From positions 248,001 to 312,000 of the forward strand of contig JAITYX010000053.1 in assembly GCA_021018815.1 (NCBI GenBank): 64,000 nucleotides of DNA, written 5' to 3'. Each line of letters starts with the position of its first letter. The stretch's first letter is position 1. A program made the translations under genes and the position numbers. Below are positions 47,915-60,277 of this stretch, in pieces. The notes beneath the pieces are model-generated. The model ran no database searches and was not told the origin of the DNA. It was given only the letters and a program-made list of their open reading frames with translations. The stretch comes from Talinum fruticosum. Taxonomy: Eukaryota > Streptophyta > Magnoliopsida > Caryophyllales > Talinaceae.

Positions 47915-49565
47915 TGACAGGCCATAAGCACACTCGTATTTAAATTTTAGCTAGTCAAGGTTGATCCCACAAGGACTCGATCTAGCAACGCACTAAACTA
48001 GCCCTCTACTCAATTGCTAAGAAAATCAGATTTTTAAAGTTTGTTCTTTCTAAACTAGTTTAACTATTAAAATTAGAAAATTAATCTAAACTTAAATCAA
48101 TGGATAAAAACATCTAGGGATTTGCTTTCCTAACAATGAGTTTGATTATTTAAACATAATTTGCACAATCATTCATTCAAATAAATCAAGGATCGATAAT
48201 CACAAAATTTTACCGCCCTTTTGATGCTTAATAGAATTGCTTCAATTAACCTATCAAACAACTTTTGTATGCATTTAAGTTAATCAAAGTTAAGGATTTC
48301 AAATTATCAAAGTGATCCCTTAATTTACTATTCTTTTCTCAAATTTCATAAATTAGGTAGAAAAGTTGGTTGTCGGATTATTTTATTTCGCTTTTCAGTA
48401 CATGATAGATTAATCTCTAAACACAAGCATCCTAGGCCTTCAAAACACTCATGAACATGATAAACACAACCTTCTATTGAATCAAAATCAAAATTCAAGC
48501 ACAAATTATAGAAAACTAATCAAACTACATTGTTTCGGATTACAAATCCCTAAAAAACTAAACTACTCACACATGTTTATTGAAAGCTTAACTAAAATCC
48601 AATACATTAAAATCAAACCTCAAACAGCAAGAAATGAACAAGTAGATGATAGGCTTGAAGTGCTCCACTTGAATCTCTAGACTTCAAATGGAACTCTACA
48701 ACCGCTTCAATCTTCTTCTTCGATCTTCAAAGTTTTTGGTTTGATGTGGATGAATGGAGGAAGGAAAATGGAGGATGAAAAATGGAGGATGAACTGTGGA
48801 GGATTCTCCACTGGATTCTTACAGGAATGGCCGAAAGTCAGCTTAAATAAGCCATTAAGAAGCAATCAAGAGCCGAAACCGTCAAAACCGAATCGTCTCG
48901 GCATAATTTACCTCTAACATGGGCCGTGTCATTTGACACGGGCTACCCGTGTTGGCTGCTGGCACATCAAAACCGGACGAAGACACCGAAAACGAGTCGT
49001 GTCCATAGATACGGGTTACCCGTTCTTGATGCAAAGGCTCTCGACCTCCAACACGGGTTGTTTCCTCCGAAACGGGCTGCCCGTGTTGGTTGCTCGGAAG
49101 GCAGAGCGTCAAATTGATTCAGCCATAACTTCCTCGTCCGATGTCCAAATAATGCGATTCTTAATTTTCCGGAGAGCTCATTAAGTATAGTTTCTAATTC
49201 TTTCATCATTATGCTCGCTTCATTAGTGTGGGAAAAATATAATTGAGAGAGTAAAGAAGTGTCTCGTTACCACACCTTTCTTACCTTCCAGCTCATATCT
49301 TTTCGTTCCTCAATAGAATTGAGCTTATAATATGTCATTGGAAAACTCTTTCAATAAGGACGTTAGAAACATAGACTAAAAAATATTTGGATTGAAAATA
49401 TGACAAAATTAGGTCCAAATCATTAGGAAGATGCAGAAACAGACCAAAAATGCAAAACCCAAGTGTAAAGTATAAATGGGGCATAAAGTACATAAATATG
49501 AATATAAATCCCGAAAAATGATAAGCAACCTCCTATGAAATCTAATACAAATATGGCACTTATCA
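47915..49565 (-). repeat. 3' LTR of the gag-protease gypsy element
   Basis: 1651 bp. The G-rich purine tract (AAGCATGGGGGACTT on the - strand) lies immediately right, at 49566 onward. Confidence 0.9.
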
Positions 49566-51640
49566 AAGTCCCCCATGCTTAAACCTTGCTTGTCCCCAAG
49601 CAAATACAAGACTCAAACAAAAACAAAATAAAAAAGAAAATAAAAGGACTCAAGATGAAAAAAAAATCTATTTAGATACCCTTCTCGGTAAGTATCAGTC
49701 GAATTCTCTAACAACTAAGTTTAACCAATAATAGCCCGAAAGTGATTAAAACCATTAAGCACAAGTAAGAGGGAAGTTTTTGAAAAGATTTCTACGAATC
49801 ACACAATCAAGATCAAATCAATCACCCTTAATCTCCAATGATAGCAAGTTAGGACATGTATAAGCATAAAACTAAAAAGATTGAGAGCAAACCTCACTTT
49901 AGGGACGTGAAAACACTCCTCTCATGTGTTTGAAAATATATAATGAAGGTTCTCTCAATACTCCTACCAAAGAAACAATCTACCATATGCTTGCTAAGAA
50001 TGTCAACTCTCCACATGAGTATGCAAATTCAAATGACAATCAAGAGGTCTTTTAAAGGGTTGTAACGGGGTAGGGGTTAAGGGTAGGAATGGAAAATTAT
50101 TTGAGTAATGAGGAGCTAAAAGCCAAACTTGGAGCTAACTCATCAAATATCTCATATAGACAATACTACCCATTCATAAACATTCAAAACAAACTCAGAA
50201 AAACCCATTGGAAACCACCTTAAATCTACACAAGCTACTGCCAAAACACTTTATTCTTTTTCTGTTTTTTTATTTTCTTCTATTTCATTTTTTTGATTTT
50301 CTTTTCATCTTTTCTCTCTTTTTTTCATTCTTTTTTTTTTTTGTGAATGGCAAAGCAACAAATTTATAATACTAGGCAAGTTTTCAATATTCAACCCAAA
50401 TGAGACTACACAAGTGGAGAAAAGTTCAAGAATAGAATTTCACATCTAATCCCCATTAACCAAACCACAAAATTTACTACAATCAACCCATATCATATTC
50501 AAAACACTCCAAGCAATGGCTTAAGGGTAAGAGAAATGTATTTGGCCAAGGCTTGTTAATATAGGTTCAATCAAAAAGAGTGGTCAAAGGCTAGAAAAGG
50601 GGTAAAAGTGGTAATTCATACAAGTAAGGGTGACTTTTTGACTCATGTAGCCTACAAAATCAACAATTGAATGCTTCTATCACATTCTCAATGCAAATAC
50701 AAATTTCGATTTTGAAGAGATTCAAAGCAAGTTCTAGAGAATGCAACCAAGGTAGAGTCACACATGGAAAACATGAGACTAATAAAAATGATTAGTCTTT
50801 TAAGGCTTAGTGGTCTCACGGGATAAGGCTCAACAACCAATCCTAATTCAAGATGTTCCACATGCCAATCTCACATCAAAAGATCAAGAAGGCTAATCAA
50901 TCATCTCTATCAAAGTGCAATTCTAAACCAAGATTCTCTTACAAACTCTTTTCAAAAACTTTTATTCACAAACCGGATATACAAGATCAAACAAAGTCAA
51001 AAGAAAAACTACCTAACCTAAGAATCATCACCGGAGGATTTATTCACTAACCTAAAGTCTAACATAATTTTTTTCTTCTTTTTTTCACATTATTTAATTT
51101 TTTTTTCGATTTTCTAATGAAAGCTATAAAAACTACCCTTACATGCAATCTAAATGCAAGTGCAAAACCTAGAAATTACAAAAAGAAACTAAAAAACAAA
51201 AGATAAATAAAAGAAAACTAAGAATACTAAACTAAAGTAAAGTATATGCAACTATATGGATGCAAATGTAACTATATACATTATTCTTCATGCACCACAT
51301 GAATGCAAAACCTTCCCCCATGCTAGGACAAAACATTGTCCTCAATGCAATTAAGAATCAATGTGATGGAAGGAGAAAGAACAATCACTCTTCAAGTGCA
51401 TATAGTGGTAACTTTTATGAAAAATGCAAACTACCTAAAAATAAAAAAATAAAAAAGAAATCACCTTGGGTTGCCTCCCAAGTAGCGCTTCTTTAAGGTC
51501 ATTAGCTAGACCTAGCTCCAATCATCCGTCTAAGGAAAGAGGATAGATCGGAAGGAAACGAGACTTCTCAAGAAACGTTCCTTCTTTGGCACAGAACTTC
51601 AAAGTTGAATTCTTGTAAAACAAGGTGCCTCCAAATACGC
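49566..51640 (-). other. 3' non-coding region of the gag-protease gypsy element
   Basis: AT-rich, with a T-rich stretch at 50260-50345. A second purine tract (AGCATGGGGGAAGG on the - strand, about 51312-51325) preceded by a GAGGACAATG string lies 1.75 kb from the LTR. The GGGAGGCAACCCAAG string near 51473, usual after pol in Athila/Tat elements, is retained although pol is gone. Confidence 0.7.
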
Positions 51641-51643
51641 TTA

Positions 51644-52370
51644 TCAAGGATCACTCTGCTGTGGGCGGTCACCATCAGACGGGTCACCATCACATTTGAC
51701 ATTCCAGTTGAGGTTCAAATCAAGAGATCCAATGCATGGAGCATCAACCAAAGCAAGCTTCAACCTATTACACTCATTGAAACAAACTTCATTAAACACA
51801 GGACATGCCCTTGCCAAACATTGGTGGAGGAAATTTGTCAACCTCCGCCACTTTAGCATTGACAAGTTCATGCCCTTCATGCAAAGGTTTATCACATGCT
51901 ACTTCATCAATCATTTCAACACTTCAACATTTAGCGTAAATGGGGGAAACATCATGTTTCTTAAAAATTCAAATTCATCATGATGCTCCCCACATCAAAG
52001 GTCAACTTACCCTCTTTCACATCAATCTTACACCCGGTAGTAGCCAAGAAAGGCCTCCTAAGAATGATTTGGGTACAGGTATCCTCAGCCATATCAAGAA
52101 CTAAAAAGTCCACAGGCACAAAGAAATCACCTACTTTGACGGGAATGTCCTCTAAAATACCCAAAGGATATGTCACAGAACTATCCGCTAATTGAAGAGA
52201 AATGGTGGTGGACCTTAACTTACCTAAGTCCATTTTCTTATATAAAGAACAGGGCATCAAGCTCACACTTGACCCCAAATCACATAAAGCACGATCTATG
52301 GACACATTCCCAATCAGGCATAGGATGGAAAACTACTCGGGTCTTTAAGCTTTTCAGAAGCTTATTTTGG
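51644..52370 (-). pseudogene. Gypsy aspartic protease
   Basis: The - strand frame 51961-52305 has ALCDLGSSVSLMPCSLYKKM; the DLG in place of DTG/DSG is normal for this plant gypsy group. It continues with LADSSVTYPLGILEDIPVKV and FLVLDMAED, then LRRPFLATTGCKIDV. After a stop, 51644-51895 carries the segment that normally links protease to RT, and coding then ends. A frameshift near 52340 separates protease from gag. Confidence 0.85.
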
Positions 52371-55300
52371 ACTATTGCACTACACTCCTCACTCAATGCA
52401 AAGGTCTTATGCTCATTCAATGTTCTCTTTTTGGAGAGGATCTCTTTCAAAAATTTAGTATACAAAGGCATTTGAGTCAAAGCATCAATGAATGGAATGT
52501 TTATATTGCCTTTCTTAAGCATCTCTAAAAACTTCTCAAATTGCATATCAAGCTTAGCCTTAGCTATTCTTTGTGGGAATGGTAAAGGCGGAGTGTAAAT
52601 TCTTTTGGGAGTTTTTGGTAGGTCATTAGGAGTCTTCTTCTCATTCTGCACAATAACATCTACTAAAGACTCTTTGGAGGGTAAAGACACCTCCTCATTA
52701 TGGACATCATGCGACTCATTCTCATCGGTGTCAACATTCTCAACAACATTTTCAGATTGTACCTCAATGAACACATGATCACTACGAGCACCCTTAGGCC
52801 CTGCCAATTGTGTCCCACTCCTTAAAGTTATGGCATTACATTGGTCCCTAGGGTTAGGCACCAGTTGGCTAGGAAGTTTACTCGAAGGGCTAGAGGAAGA
52901 GCTTGCTTGGCTAGCAATTTGAGTTTCAAGCATCTCATTGTGAGTGGCTAAGATTTCAACTTTAGAAGCCAATTGCTTGATAATCTCATCTTGCTTTTGT
53001 TGAGCCAAAAGCATGCTTTCCATCATGACCTCCAAGTTAGACTTTTGGGGCACTTGGGGTTGGGTAGGTCTTTGGAATCCAGGGGCGGGTGGTCTTTGAA
53101 CTTGTTGTGGACCCATGGGATTGTTGTTCTGGTAGGAAAAATTTTGGTGATACCTCAATCTCGGGTTATAGAAATTGGAGAATGGGTCAAAGTTTGGCCT
53201 CAGGTTCAGTTTGCCAATAAAATTGGCTTGGTCAGTCGGTTCACTACTAGCCATACCCATAGGACAAAACAAGGTCTCATCTTCATATGAATTGCAAGAA
53301 TCACATGGAAGGGGAAGGGTAACATTCACATTTAAACGGTCCATTTTTTGAGTTATAGCATCTATCTTAGTAGAAAAGACAAAAACTACATCAACATCAA
53401 GCTTACCCCCATTCTCTTAGAATGGGGCTTGGACCATTGAAAATTGTTGAGCGCCATCTCGCTCAATCAAGGTGTGGAGCTCATAGACGGACTTGCTCAT
53501 GATGTTTCCTCCAGCTGCCGCAAGAATGGTGGCTCTCAAGTGATCATCAACCCTATTGTAGAAAGCTTGAATAGGGACCCATGGCTCAAATCCATGTTGG
53601 GGGCATTGGCGAAGGAGATCCTTGAATCGCTCCCATGCTTCATACAATGTCTCCTCCGGCTCTTGAACGAAGGTGGAAATTTGGTTCCTCAAACTGGTCA
53701 ACTTGCTTGGTGGGAAGTATTTTGCTAAGAAGGCACTTGCAAGTTGATCAAATGTGCTGATGGAGTTTACCGAAAGAGAATCTAGCCAGTCCCATGCCCT
53801 TCCTTCAAGAGAGAACGGAAACAATCGCAGCTTGATTACATCCGGTGAAGCCTGAAGGTTTGCTCGGGAGAGTCCGAGTCACCCTAGAGGGGGTGAATAG
53901 GGTGATGGAGGATTTTCTTTTAAAATCAAACTCTTTTGCCAAAGTGGAGGCAGAAATAGATTCCGAGTCAAAAATAGAGTCCGAAAAGTATGAACTCGGA
54001 ATTGCTATAAAGAGTAAAGAGGCGGATAAATCAGAAGCTTTGAGACCTGTCTCGAGTCTAGAATGTACTCGGAAAGTAAAAATAAAGAAGTTACGTGGAA
54101 ACCCTCCTAGGGCAGAAAACCACGGACCATGCTAATCCAAGCACGAAGTCAAATCCACTATTTTGAGTCCACAAAATACAGTAGACTAACTCAACCCAAG
54201 TTGCTCCCTTTAACAACTCTTTACAAGTTTTCCTAGACTCGTAAATTCACTTATCTCGATCTAGTACTTCCTAGCTGAGATAACCCTTACAGCTAGGGAC
54301 AACTAAGTTGAGTTAACCTTTACAGCTTAGTCAAGGGACCTTACTCGTAAAGTAAGAAAGTGTTTGTAACTACGTACAAGACCTTACAACTCGTAAAGTA
54401 ATGAATTACAGAGTGGGAGTTGTAAGTAGAAGATAAAGAATGAATACAATGACTTTACTCAAGTACGTGTATTAACAATAGGTTTGACAATCTTCAAGTC
54501 TTGAGAGTTGGCTTCTATTTATAGATGTCCGAGCAACATAGCCGTTATCTCCATCTCGCTGACCGAGAGTCCTTTGTGACCGTTGATAAGGGCTTTCTAA
54601 GTCACTCGAAAGTATCCGTTGTGATGTGAACATTGGAAAATGGTTTAACTCTCTTAGAAGTCCCAAAACCACTGGCGGTGTCTTGAAGGATAAGGTGGAA
54701 ACCACCGTTAAGTTTGGCGTTTCAGTTTTCCAGATTTGGAAATAGACAGACTCGACACAATCTTCTCGGGACTGGGACAGAGAAGGGGAAAAGCCATGTC
54801 TCGCTGGTGATTTAATGTTTTGAAGTCGGTTACTTTTGTATTTCAAAAGTGTATCCTCGTTTGAATAACCTACAAAAGTAAATCAATTTTGGTTCTCAAA
54901 GTATAACATACTTTGGTCCAAGATTAGACACGGATAATAATATTATTAAGATAATTAAGCAACTAATTACTAAGTCAGAAAAGGAATGGAATTTTCTGAG
55001 TCTAATATCCATGAAACTCAAAATTCCATCCGAGTTAGTCTAAGCGAGAATCAAGTTATACAACGAATATCGAGTGAAGTAACTTGATATAGACTAAGCA
55101 TGATTCAGACTAGAAGCACCGACTCCAACAAAATAGAACTTATAACATGAAGTCAAGCCTGAGTGCTTTCATGCGAAATACTAGTCAATTCAACATGCGA
55201 TTTATCTAAGTGATGAGGGACTCGTAACCGAGTGAGACATGCAGATCTGTTTTCCGAGTCACTTAGAGATAAGCAAGAAATACATCAAGTAAATGCTATA

Positions 55301-55798
55301 TCACTTAGAAAAGATACCACATCACTCAGAAAAGTTTCTAAGGTACACAGAATGCCTTGGAATCAAAACTCTATAAGTGAGAAGTTCTTATACCTGATTC
55401 CTTTGTTAGAACTTAGAATTGGGCAAAATAGTGTCCGAGTCTTCAAAGCCCCGTTCACCTTGAAAGTATCACATGCTTGGCAAAAATGCAAAGGTGCCGG
55501 TTGGGGTCTTCATGGGGAGGCCATGGAAAGGAGTGGCCCTCACCAAGTTGATGAGCGAGTTCTTCAACTCAAAATCATTTGCAGCTACACTAGGGACATT
55601 GATGGTCGTTGGTGGATTAGTGACATTGGGTGTCACATATTGCCCAAAAGTTCTTCTTTCTTCACCGGCCATCTTGGGCTTTTGCTTGGAGTTTTCTTCT
55701 TGCTTCTTCTTATCCTTCTCTAGCCTTTGCTTCTTCCATCTAGAGCTGAAGGTTCGCTCGATTTCAGGATCAAACTCAAATAATTGAGCTTTTTGCAT
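52280..55798 (-). pseudogene. Gypsy gag, interrupted by a solo LTR, one stop
   Basis: N-terminal part at 55446-55798 (ends before the solo LTR), core at 53417-53847 (LFPFSLEGRAWDWLDSL, FLAKYFPPSKL, LRNQISTFVQEPEETLYEAWERFKDLL), and C-terminal part at 52280-53416 (Pro/Gln/Asn-rich linker, then PLPFPQRIAKAKLDMQFEKF near 52570). The core and C-terminal parts are separated only by a single TAA at 53417-53419. The frame on the two sides of the solo LTR is continuous once LTR and one TSD copy are disregarded. Gag of this type packages element RNA in virus-like particles. Confidence 0.88.
53853..55445 (-). repeat. SIRE-type solo LTR with perfect TSD
   Basis: 1593 bp, + strand TGAAGGTTTGC to GAGTCTTCA, flanked by a perfect 5-bp TSD AAGCC (53848-53852, 55446-55450) inside gypsy gag. 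TATA box on the - strand at 54516-54523. It defines the exact LTR ends of the family at 5620, 7800 and 61796. Confidence 0.95.
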
Positions 55799-55916
55799 GC
55801 AAGGAGAGAGTACCTAGCAAGAACAAAAACAAAACTACCAACGCAATCAAAACAGCAAAAGAAAATAAACACTTAGTCAATTTGAGAGTATTCGTCTAGT
55901 GGCTACTAAAAAAGAG

Positions 55917-55934
55917 TCCCCGGAAACGGCGCCA
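55917..55934 (-). other. Primer-binding site, tRNA-Asp type
   Basis: TGGCGCCGTTTCCGGGGA on the - strand, five bases from the 5' LTR, matching the primer site of Athila/Tat-like elements with one T for G. Confidence 0.88.
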
Positions 55935-55940
55935 AAAACT

Positions 55941-57579
55941 TGACAGGCCGCAAGCGCACGGTATTTAAGTTGTAGCTAGTCAAGGTCGATCCCACAAGGA
56001 CTCGATCTAGCAACGCACTAAACTAGCCCTCTATTCAATTGTTAAGAAAATCAGATTTTTGGAGTTTCTTCTTTCTAAACTAGTTCTAACTATTAAAATT
56101 AGAAAATTAATCTAAACTTAAATCAATGGATAAAAACATCTAGGGATTTCCTTTCCTAACAATGAGTTTGATTATTTAAACATAATTGCCACAATCATTC
56201 ATTCAAATAAATCAAGGATCGATAATCACAAAATTCTACCTCTCTTTCGATGCTTAATAGAATTGCTTCAATTAACCTATCAAACAAATTTCGTATGCAT
56301 TTTAAGTTAATCAAAGTGATCCCCTAATTTACTATTTTTTCTCAAATTTCATAAATTAGGTAGAAAGGTTGGTTGTCAGATTATTCTATTTCACTTTTCA
56401 GTACGTGATAGATTAATCTCTAAACACAAGCATCCTAGGCCTTCAAAACACTCATGAACATGATAAACACAACCTTCTATTGAATCAAAATCAAAATTCA
56501 AGCACAAATCATAGAAAAACTAATCAAACTACATTGTTTCGGATTACAAATCCCTAAAAAACTAAACTACTCACACATGTTTATTGAAAGCTTAACTAAA
56601 ATCCAATACATTGAAATCAAACCTCAAACAGCAAGAAATGAACAAGTAGATGATAGGCTTGAAGTGCTCCACTTGAATCTCTCGACTTCAAATGGAACTC
56701 CGCAACTGCTTCAATCCTCTTCTTCGATCTTCAAAGTTTTTGGTTTGATGTGGATGAATGGAGGAAGGAAAAATGGAGGATGAAAAATGGAGGATGAACT
56801 GTGGAGGATTCTCCACTGGATTCTTGCAGGAATGGCCGAAAGTCAGCTTAAATAAGCCATTAAGAAGCAATCAAGAGCTGAAACTGTCAAAACCGAATCA
56901 TCTCAGCATAATTTACCTCCAACACGGGCCGTGTCATCCGACACGAGCTACCCGTGTTGGCTGCTGGCACATCAAAACTGGACGAAGACACTGAAAACGA
57001 GTCGTGTCCATAGATACGGGTTACCCGTTCTTGATGCAAAGGCTCTGACCTCCAACACGGGCCGTTTCCTCCGAAATGGGCTACCCGTGTTGCGCCCTGT
57101 GTTGGTTGCTAGAAGGCATGCGTCAAATTGATTCAGTCATAACTTCCTCGTCCGATGTCCAAATGATGCGATTCTTGATTTTTCGGAAAGCTCATTAAGT
57201 CTAGTTTATAATTCTTTTATAATTATGCTCGCTTTATTAGTGTGGGAAAAAATATAATTCAGAGAGTAAAGAAATGTCCGTTACCACACCCTTCTTATCT
57301 TCCAGCTCATATCTTTTTCGTTCCTCAACAGAGTTGAGCTTATAATATGTCATTGGAAAGCTCTTTCAATAAGGACGTTAGAAACATAGACTCAAAAAGT
57401 TTGGACCGAAAATATGACAAAATTAGGTCCAAATCACTAGGAAGCTGCAGAAACAAACCAAAAATGCAAAACCCAAGTGTAAAGTATAAATGGGGCATAA
57501 AGTACGTAAATATGAATATAAATCCCGAAAAATGATAAGCAACCTCCTATGAAATCTAATACAAATATGGCACTTATCA
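55941..57579 (-). repeat. 5' LTR of the gag-protease gypsy element
   Basis: 1639 bp, matches 47915-49565 closely with scattered substitutions and small indels. Confidence 0.9.
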
Positions 57580-57584
57580 AGCAC

Positions 57585-57853
57585 CTATGAGCTACTGGGA
57601 GTGGCATATGGCCAGTATAAGGCGCCAAATCGTAGAGTGTGAGAATATCTGAAATCAATGTGTGCCCAGGTGGTGGACTTACAGCCCCTATCAAGTTCAA
57701 GATGATTGTCACTTGTTAGGATGTTTGTCTTAAAATCTGGAGTCACTAGGTGTTAGTTCAAGTGGCAAGACGTTGACATTGATGTATTAATTATTTCTTT
57801 GTGCCCGGACATATCTATATTTCTCCTTCCAAACTTTGATCTTTATGGAAAAT
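57585..57853 (+). other. Copia 3' non-coding region
   Basis: Resumes the sequence cut at 47914 and leads to the 3' LTR. It includes GGTGGTGGACTTACAGCCC at 57669, usual in the 3' region of this copia group. Confidence 0.6.
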
Positions 57854-58353
57854 TGTTGGAAAAAACTTAAAAGTTTGTCCTTTATAGGTTATTTGTCGTT
57901 TGTGTGCACCTTCTTCCATCTCTAATCCATGTATAACCACACCAAAAGTAGCTTGATCTTTTCCAATTAAATTCTCCTAAACAGATAAACCATAACATCT
58001 AAATATAGACATCTTTGGGATTGATTCAAGTACTCCAAATTAATTAATTGGGAGTGCACCCAATTGATTAACACCATGTTAATCCTGGGGAAAGGCCGTT
58101 CATGTGAACTTTACACCGTAACTTCAGCAAAATCGTTCTTAGGACAGTGGCTAGGTCACGACACAGTTTGATTTTTCATTTCAATATTATTATATCTTGG
58201 AAGAGTTACTAACTCATTTATTTGGTGCTTTGCAGGAACTAAATTAAGTTGATCGATTTGTGTCAAAGTAAAGTAACTCGATCCTAATTGTTGGTAAAAA
58301 ATATTTAGTAGTTGTAATTATTTATACCACCACTTTAACTTTAATTTCCAACA
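57854..58353 (+). repeat. 3' LTR of the large copia element
   Basis: 500 bp, TGTTGGAAA to TTTCCAACA, with about 190 bp deleted relative to the 5' LTR. Confidence 0.85.
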
Positions 58354-58358
58354 GTTCT

Positions 58359-58602
58359 TGTTTAGGGCTCACAACCTTAATTATGGATAAGACACACCAT
58401 CCTAACTAAGATTATGATTGCTTGATCACCACATAATCTCGCCAAGATTAGGATAAACAAGAGATAACAAGGATAAGACAACACCACCTTGCTCTTGGAT
58501 AGGGCTTACAACCTTGGTTAGGGATAAGACTCACCACCCTAACTGAGGTTATGACTTTTTGAACACCACCTAATTTAGCCAAGATTAGGATAAACAAGAG
58601 AG
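58359..58602. repeat. Tandem repeat of about 137 bp that received the copia element
   Basis: Two diverged units: 58359-58490 and 58491-58602, each with AGGGCT-ACAACCTT, ATAAGAC, CACCACCT/CACCACATA and GCCAAGATTAGGATAAACAA. A fragment of another unit ends at 33586 on the far side of the copia element. Confidence 0.75.
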
Positions 58603-59400
58603 ACTTTAAAGGGAAAGGAGAGAAGGCTCAACTTTTCGTTTACATTCAATTACAACTTACTTTTATAAAGGAGTTTTACATATTTAATAAAGAGTTCATT
58701 CTAGGGTTACATATCCAATACTAAAGCCTTAAGGACTAAGTTGTTAAGTAACCGTCAATAACAAAGAAAAGACCAAAAAGTTTATTAAGGCCTTAAGGGT
58801 TATATATATATTCTTCATCATTTAAAGAGAAGTCAAATTAAATCTCATTACCTTAGTCAATGCTTATGTTTATTATCTATATGAAATTTATATATAAGTT
58901 TTAATTTTACATGAGGACTTATTTAGATTATATTTAAAATAAAAATGGAAGCTAATTTTAGTTGTGTAGTGTTCAAACATATAGAGCAACCAAGGTAAGT
59001 TTCCAATATACACATGTAAATACACATCATGAAATTGACATTTTTTACATGAAAAACAATTACATAATACGATGATTTAATGTAATGAGAGATAAAGTTT
59101 AGAAGTACCTAGGTCAAATGATGTAGAACATTTCTCTTTACAGAGAAAATTTTCATTGCACTTATATGATAAATCTAATCTAATCTTTTTGGATAACCAG
59201 CTGATTTCCTCCAAGAAAACAATAAGAAATCGGAATTAGTATATCACCCATAATCAGCAAAATTGCATGAAAATTTTAAAAATTCTAAATGAAAAAGAAA
59301 AGTGAAGTACTATGGAAAAATCATAAACATGACAGACGAAAAAACCAGATTAATAGATGAATCGGTTACTAAGTTTATTGATAATAAAACAACATTTGTT
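58603..59400. other. AT-rich DNA, nothing recognised
   Basis: No ORF, RNA gene or element ends seen. Confidence 0.5.
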
Positions 59401-59407
59401 GAGTAAA

Positions 59408-59560
59408 TCTATACTATATATAATAGCAATCTTTTTAAAAGTATAACATGGCGGTGTGAGAGTAAATTTAGGAGTTTTGTCTAATAAAAAATAATAATAA
59501 TTTATCCATGGAAAAAAATAGGTTTCCACTCATCTATGAACTCTTTTTACTCCTTCTCAC

Positions 59561-59625
<65 letters not shown>

Positions 59626-59800
59626 TAATCTATCTATACTTACTATATACTTACTATAAATAATAGCAATATTTTCAAAAGTATGAAATAGTGGCCTAAG
59701 AGTGAATTTATAAGTTTTGTCCAATAAAAAATAATAATTTATCCTTGAAAAGAAAATTAGATTTTCATTCATCTATTGACTCTCTTTTATTCCTTTTCAC

Positions 59801-59861
<61 letters not shown>

Positions 59862-59900
59862 TTCTATACAATATAAAATAGTAGTATTTTCAAATTTGGT
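59408..59900 (+). repeat. Three tandem Helitron-like 5' ends with (AAT)n microsatellites
   Basis: Units begin at about 59408, 59633 and 59863 with TCTATAC followed by an AATAGCAAT-type string. The first two continue with a similar AGGAGTTTTGTCTAATAAAA-type stretch and each ends in an (AAT)n run (59560-59630 and 59800-59861). TCTATACTA starts are common in plant Helitrons. No CTRR end with hairpin follows, so this may be a satellite derived from Helitron starts. Confidence 0.5.
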
Positions 59901-60061
59901 CAAATATTACAATGGGAGTGATTGTAAATGCTTAGGGTAATCTTAACCATAAAAAATATTTGTCTATTAAAAATAAGTCATTGATATAAATAATTAAATA
60001 AATAAATAATATAATTTACCTAAATGAAAAAAAAATCATTTTATGAGTGGAATCTTCTTTT

Positions 60062-60272
<211 letters not shown>

Positions 60273-60277
60273 AATTA

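Larger units (their letters stand above)
47915..57579 (-). mobile_element. Gag-protease-only gypsy element with tRNA-Asp-type primer site
   Basis: LTRs at 47915-49565 and 55941-57579 begin TGATAAGTGCC and end GGCCTGTCA on the - strand. Flanks AGCAG/AGCAC share four of five bases. The primer-binding site, gag, protease and a 3' region ending in a G-rich purine tract are present; RT, RNase H and integrase are absent. Primer site and 3' motifs (GGGAGGCAACCCAAG near 51473) match the Athila/Tat side of plant gypsy elements. Without the nested solo LTR it is about 8.1 kb. Gag needs only one stop and one frameshift to be accounted for, so it is younger than the copia host. Confidence 0.88.
33587..58353 (+). 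mobile_element. Ty1-copia element swollen by three nested insertions
   Basis: Outer LTRs begin TGTTGGAAA (33587, 57854), and the 3' LTR ends TTTCCAACA at 58353, a perfect terminal inverted repeat. TSD GTTTT (33582-33586) and GTTCT (58354-58358) differ at one base. Coding remnants run from gag (34249) to RNase H (about 47740), split by a gypsy composite (34672-43607), a hAT-like element (46198-46790) and a gag-protease gypsy element (47915-57579). Removing these leaves about 5.6 kb, a normal copia size. All domains carry stops or frameshifts, so the element is old. Confidence 0.9.

Noticed and set aside
59557..59772. ORF with poly-Leu on the - strand
   Set aside because: Translation of the (AAT)n microsatellite.
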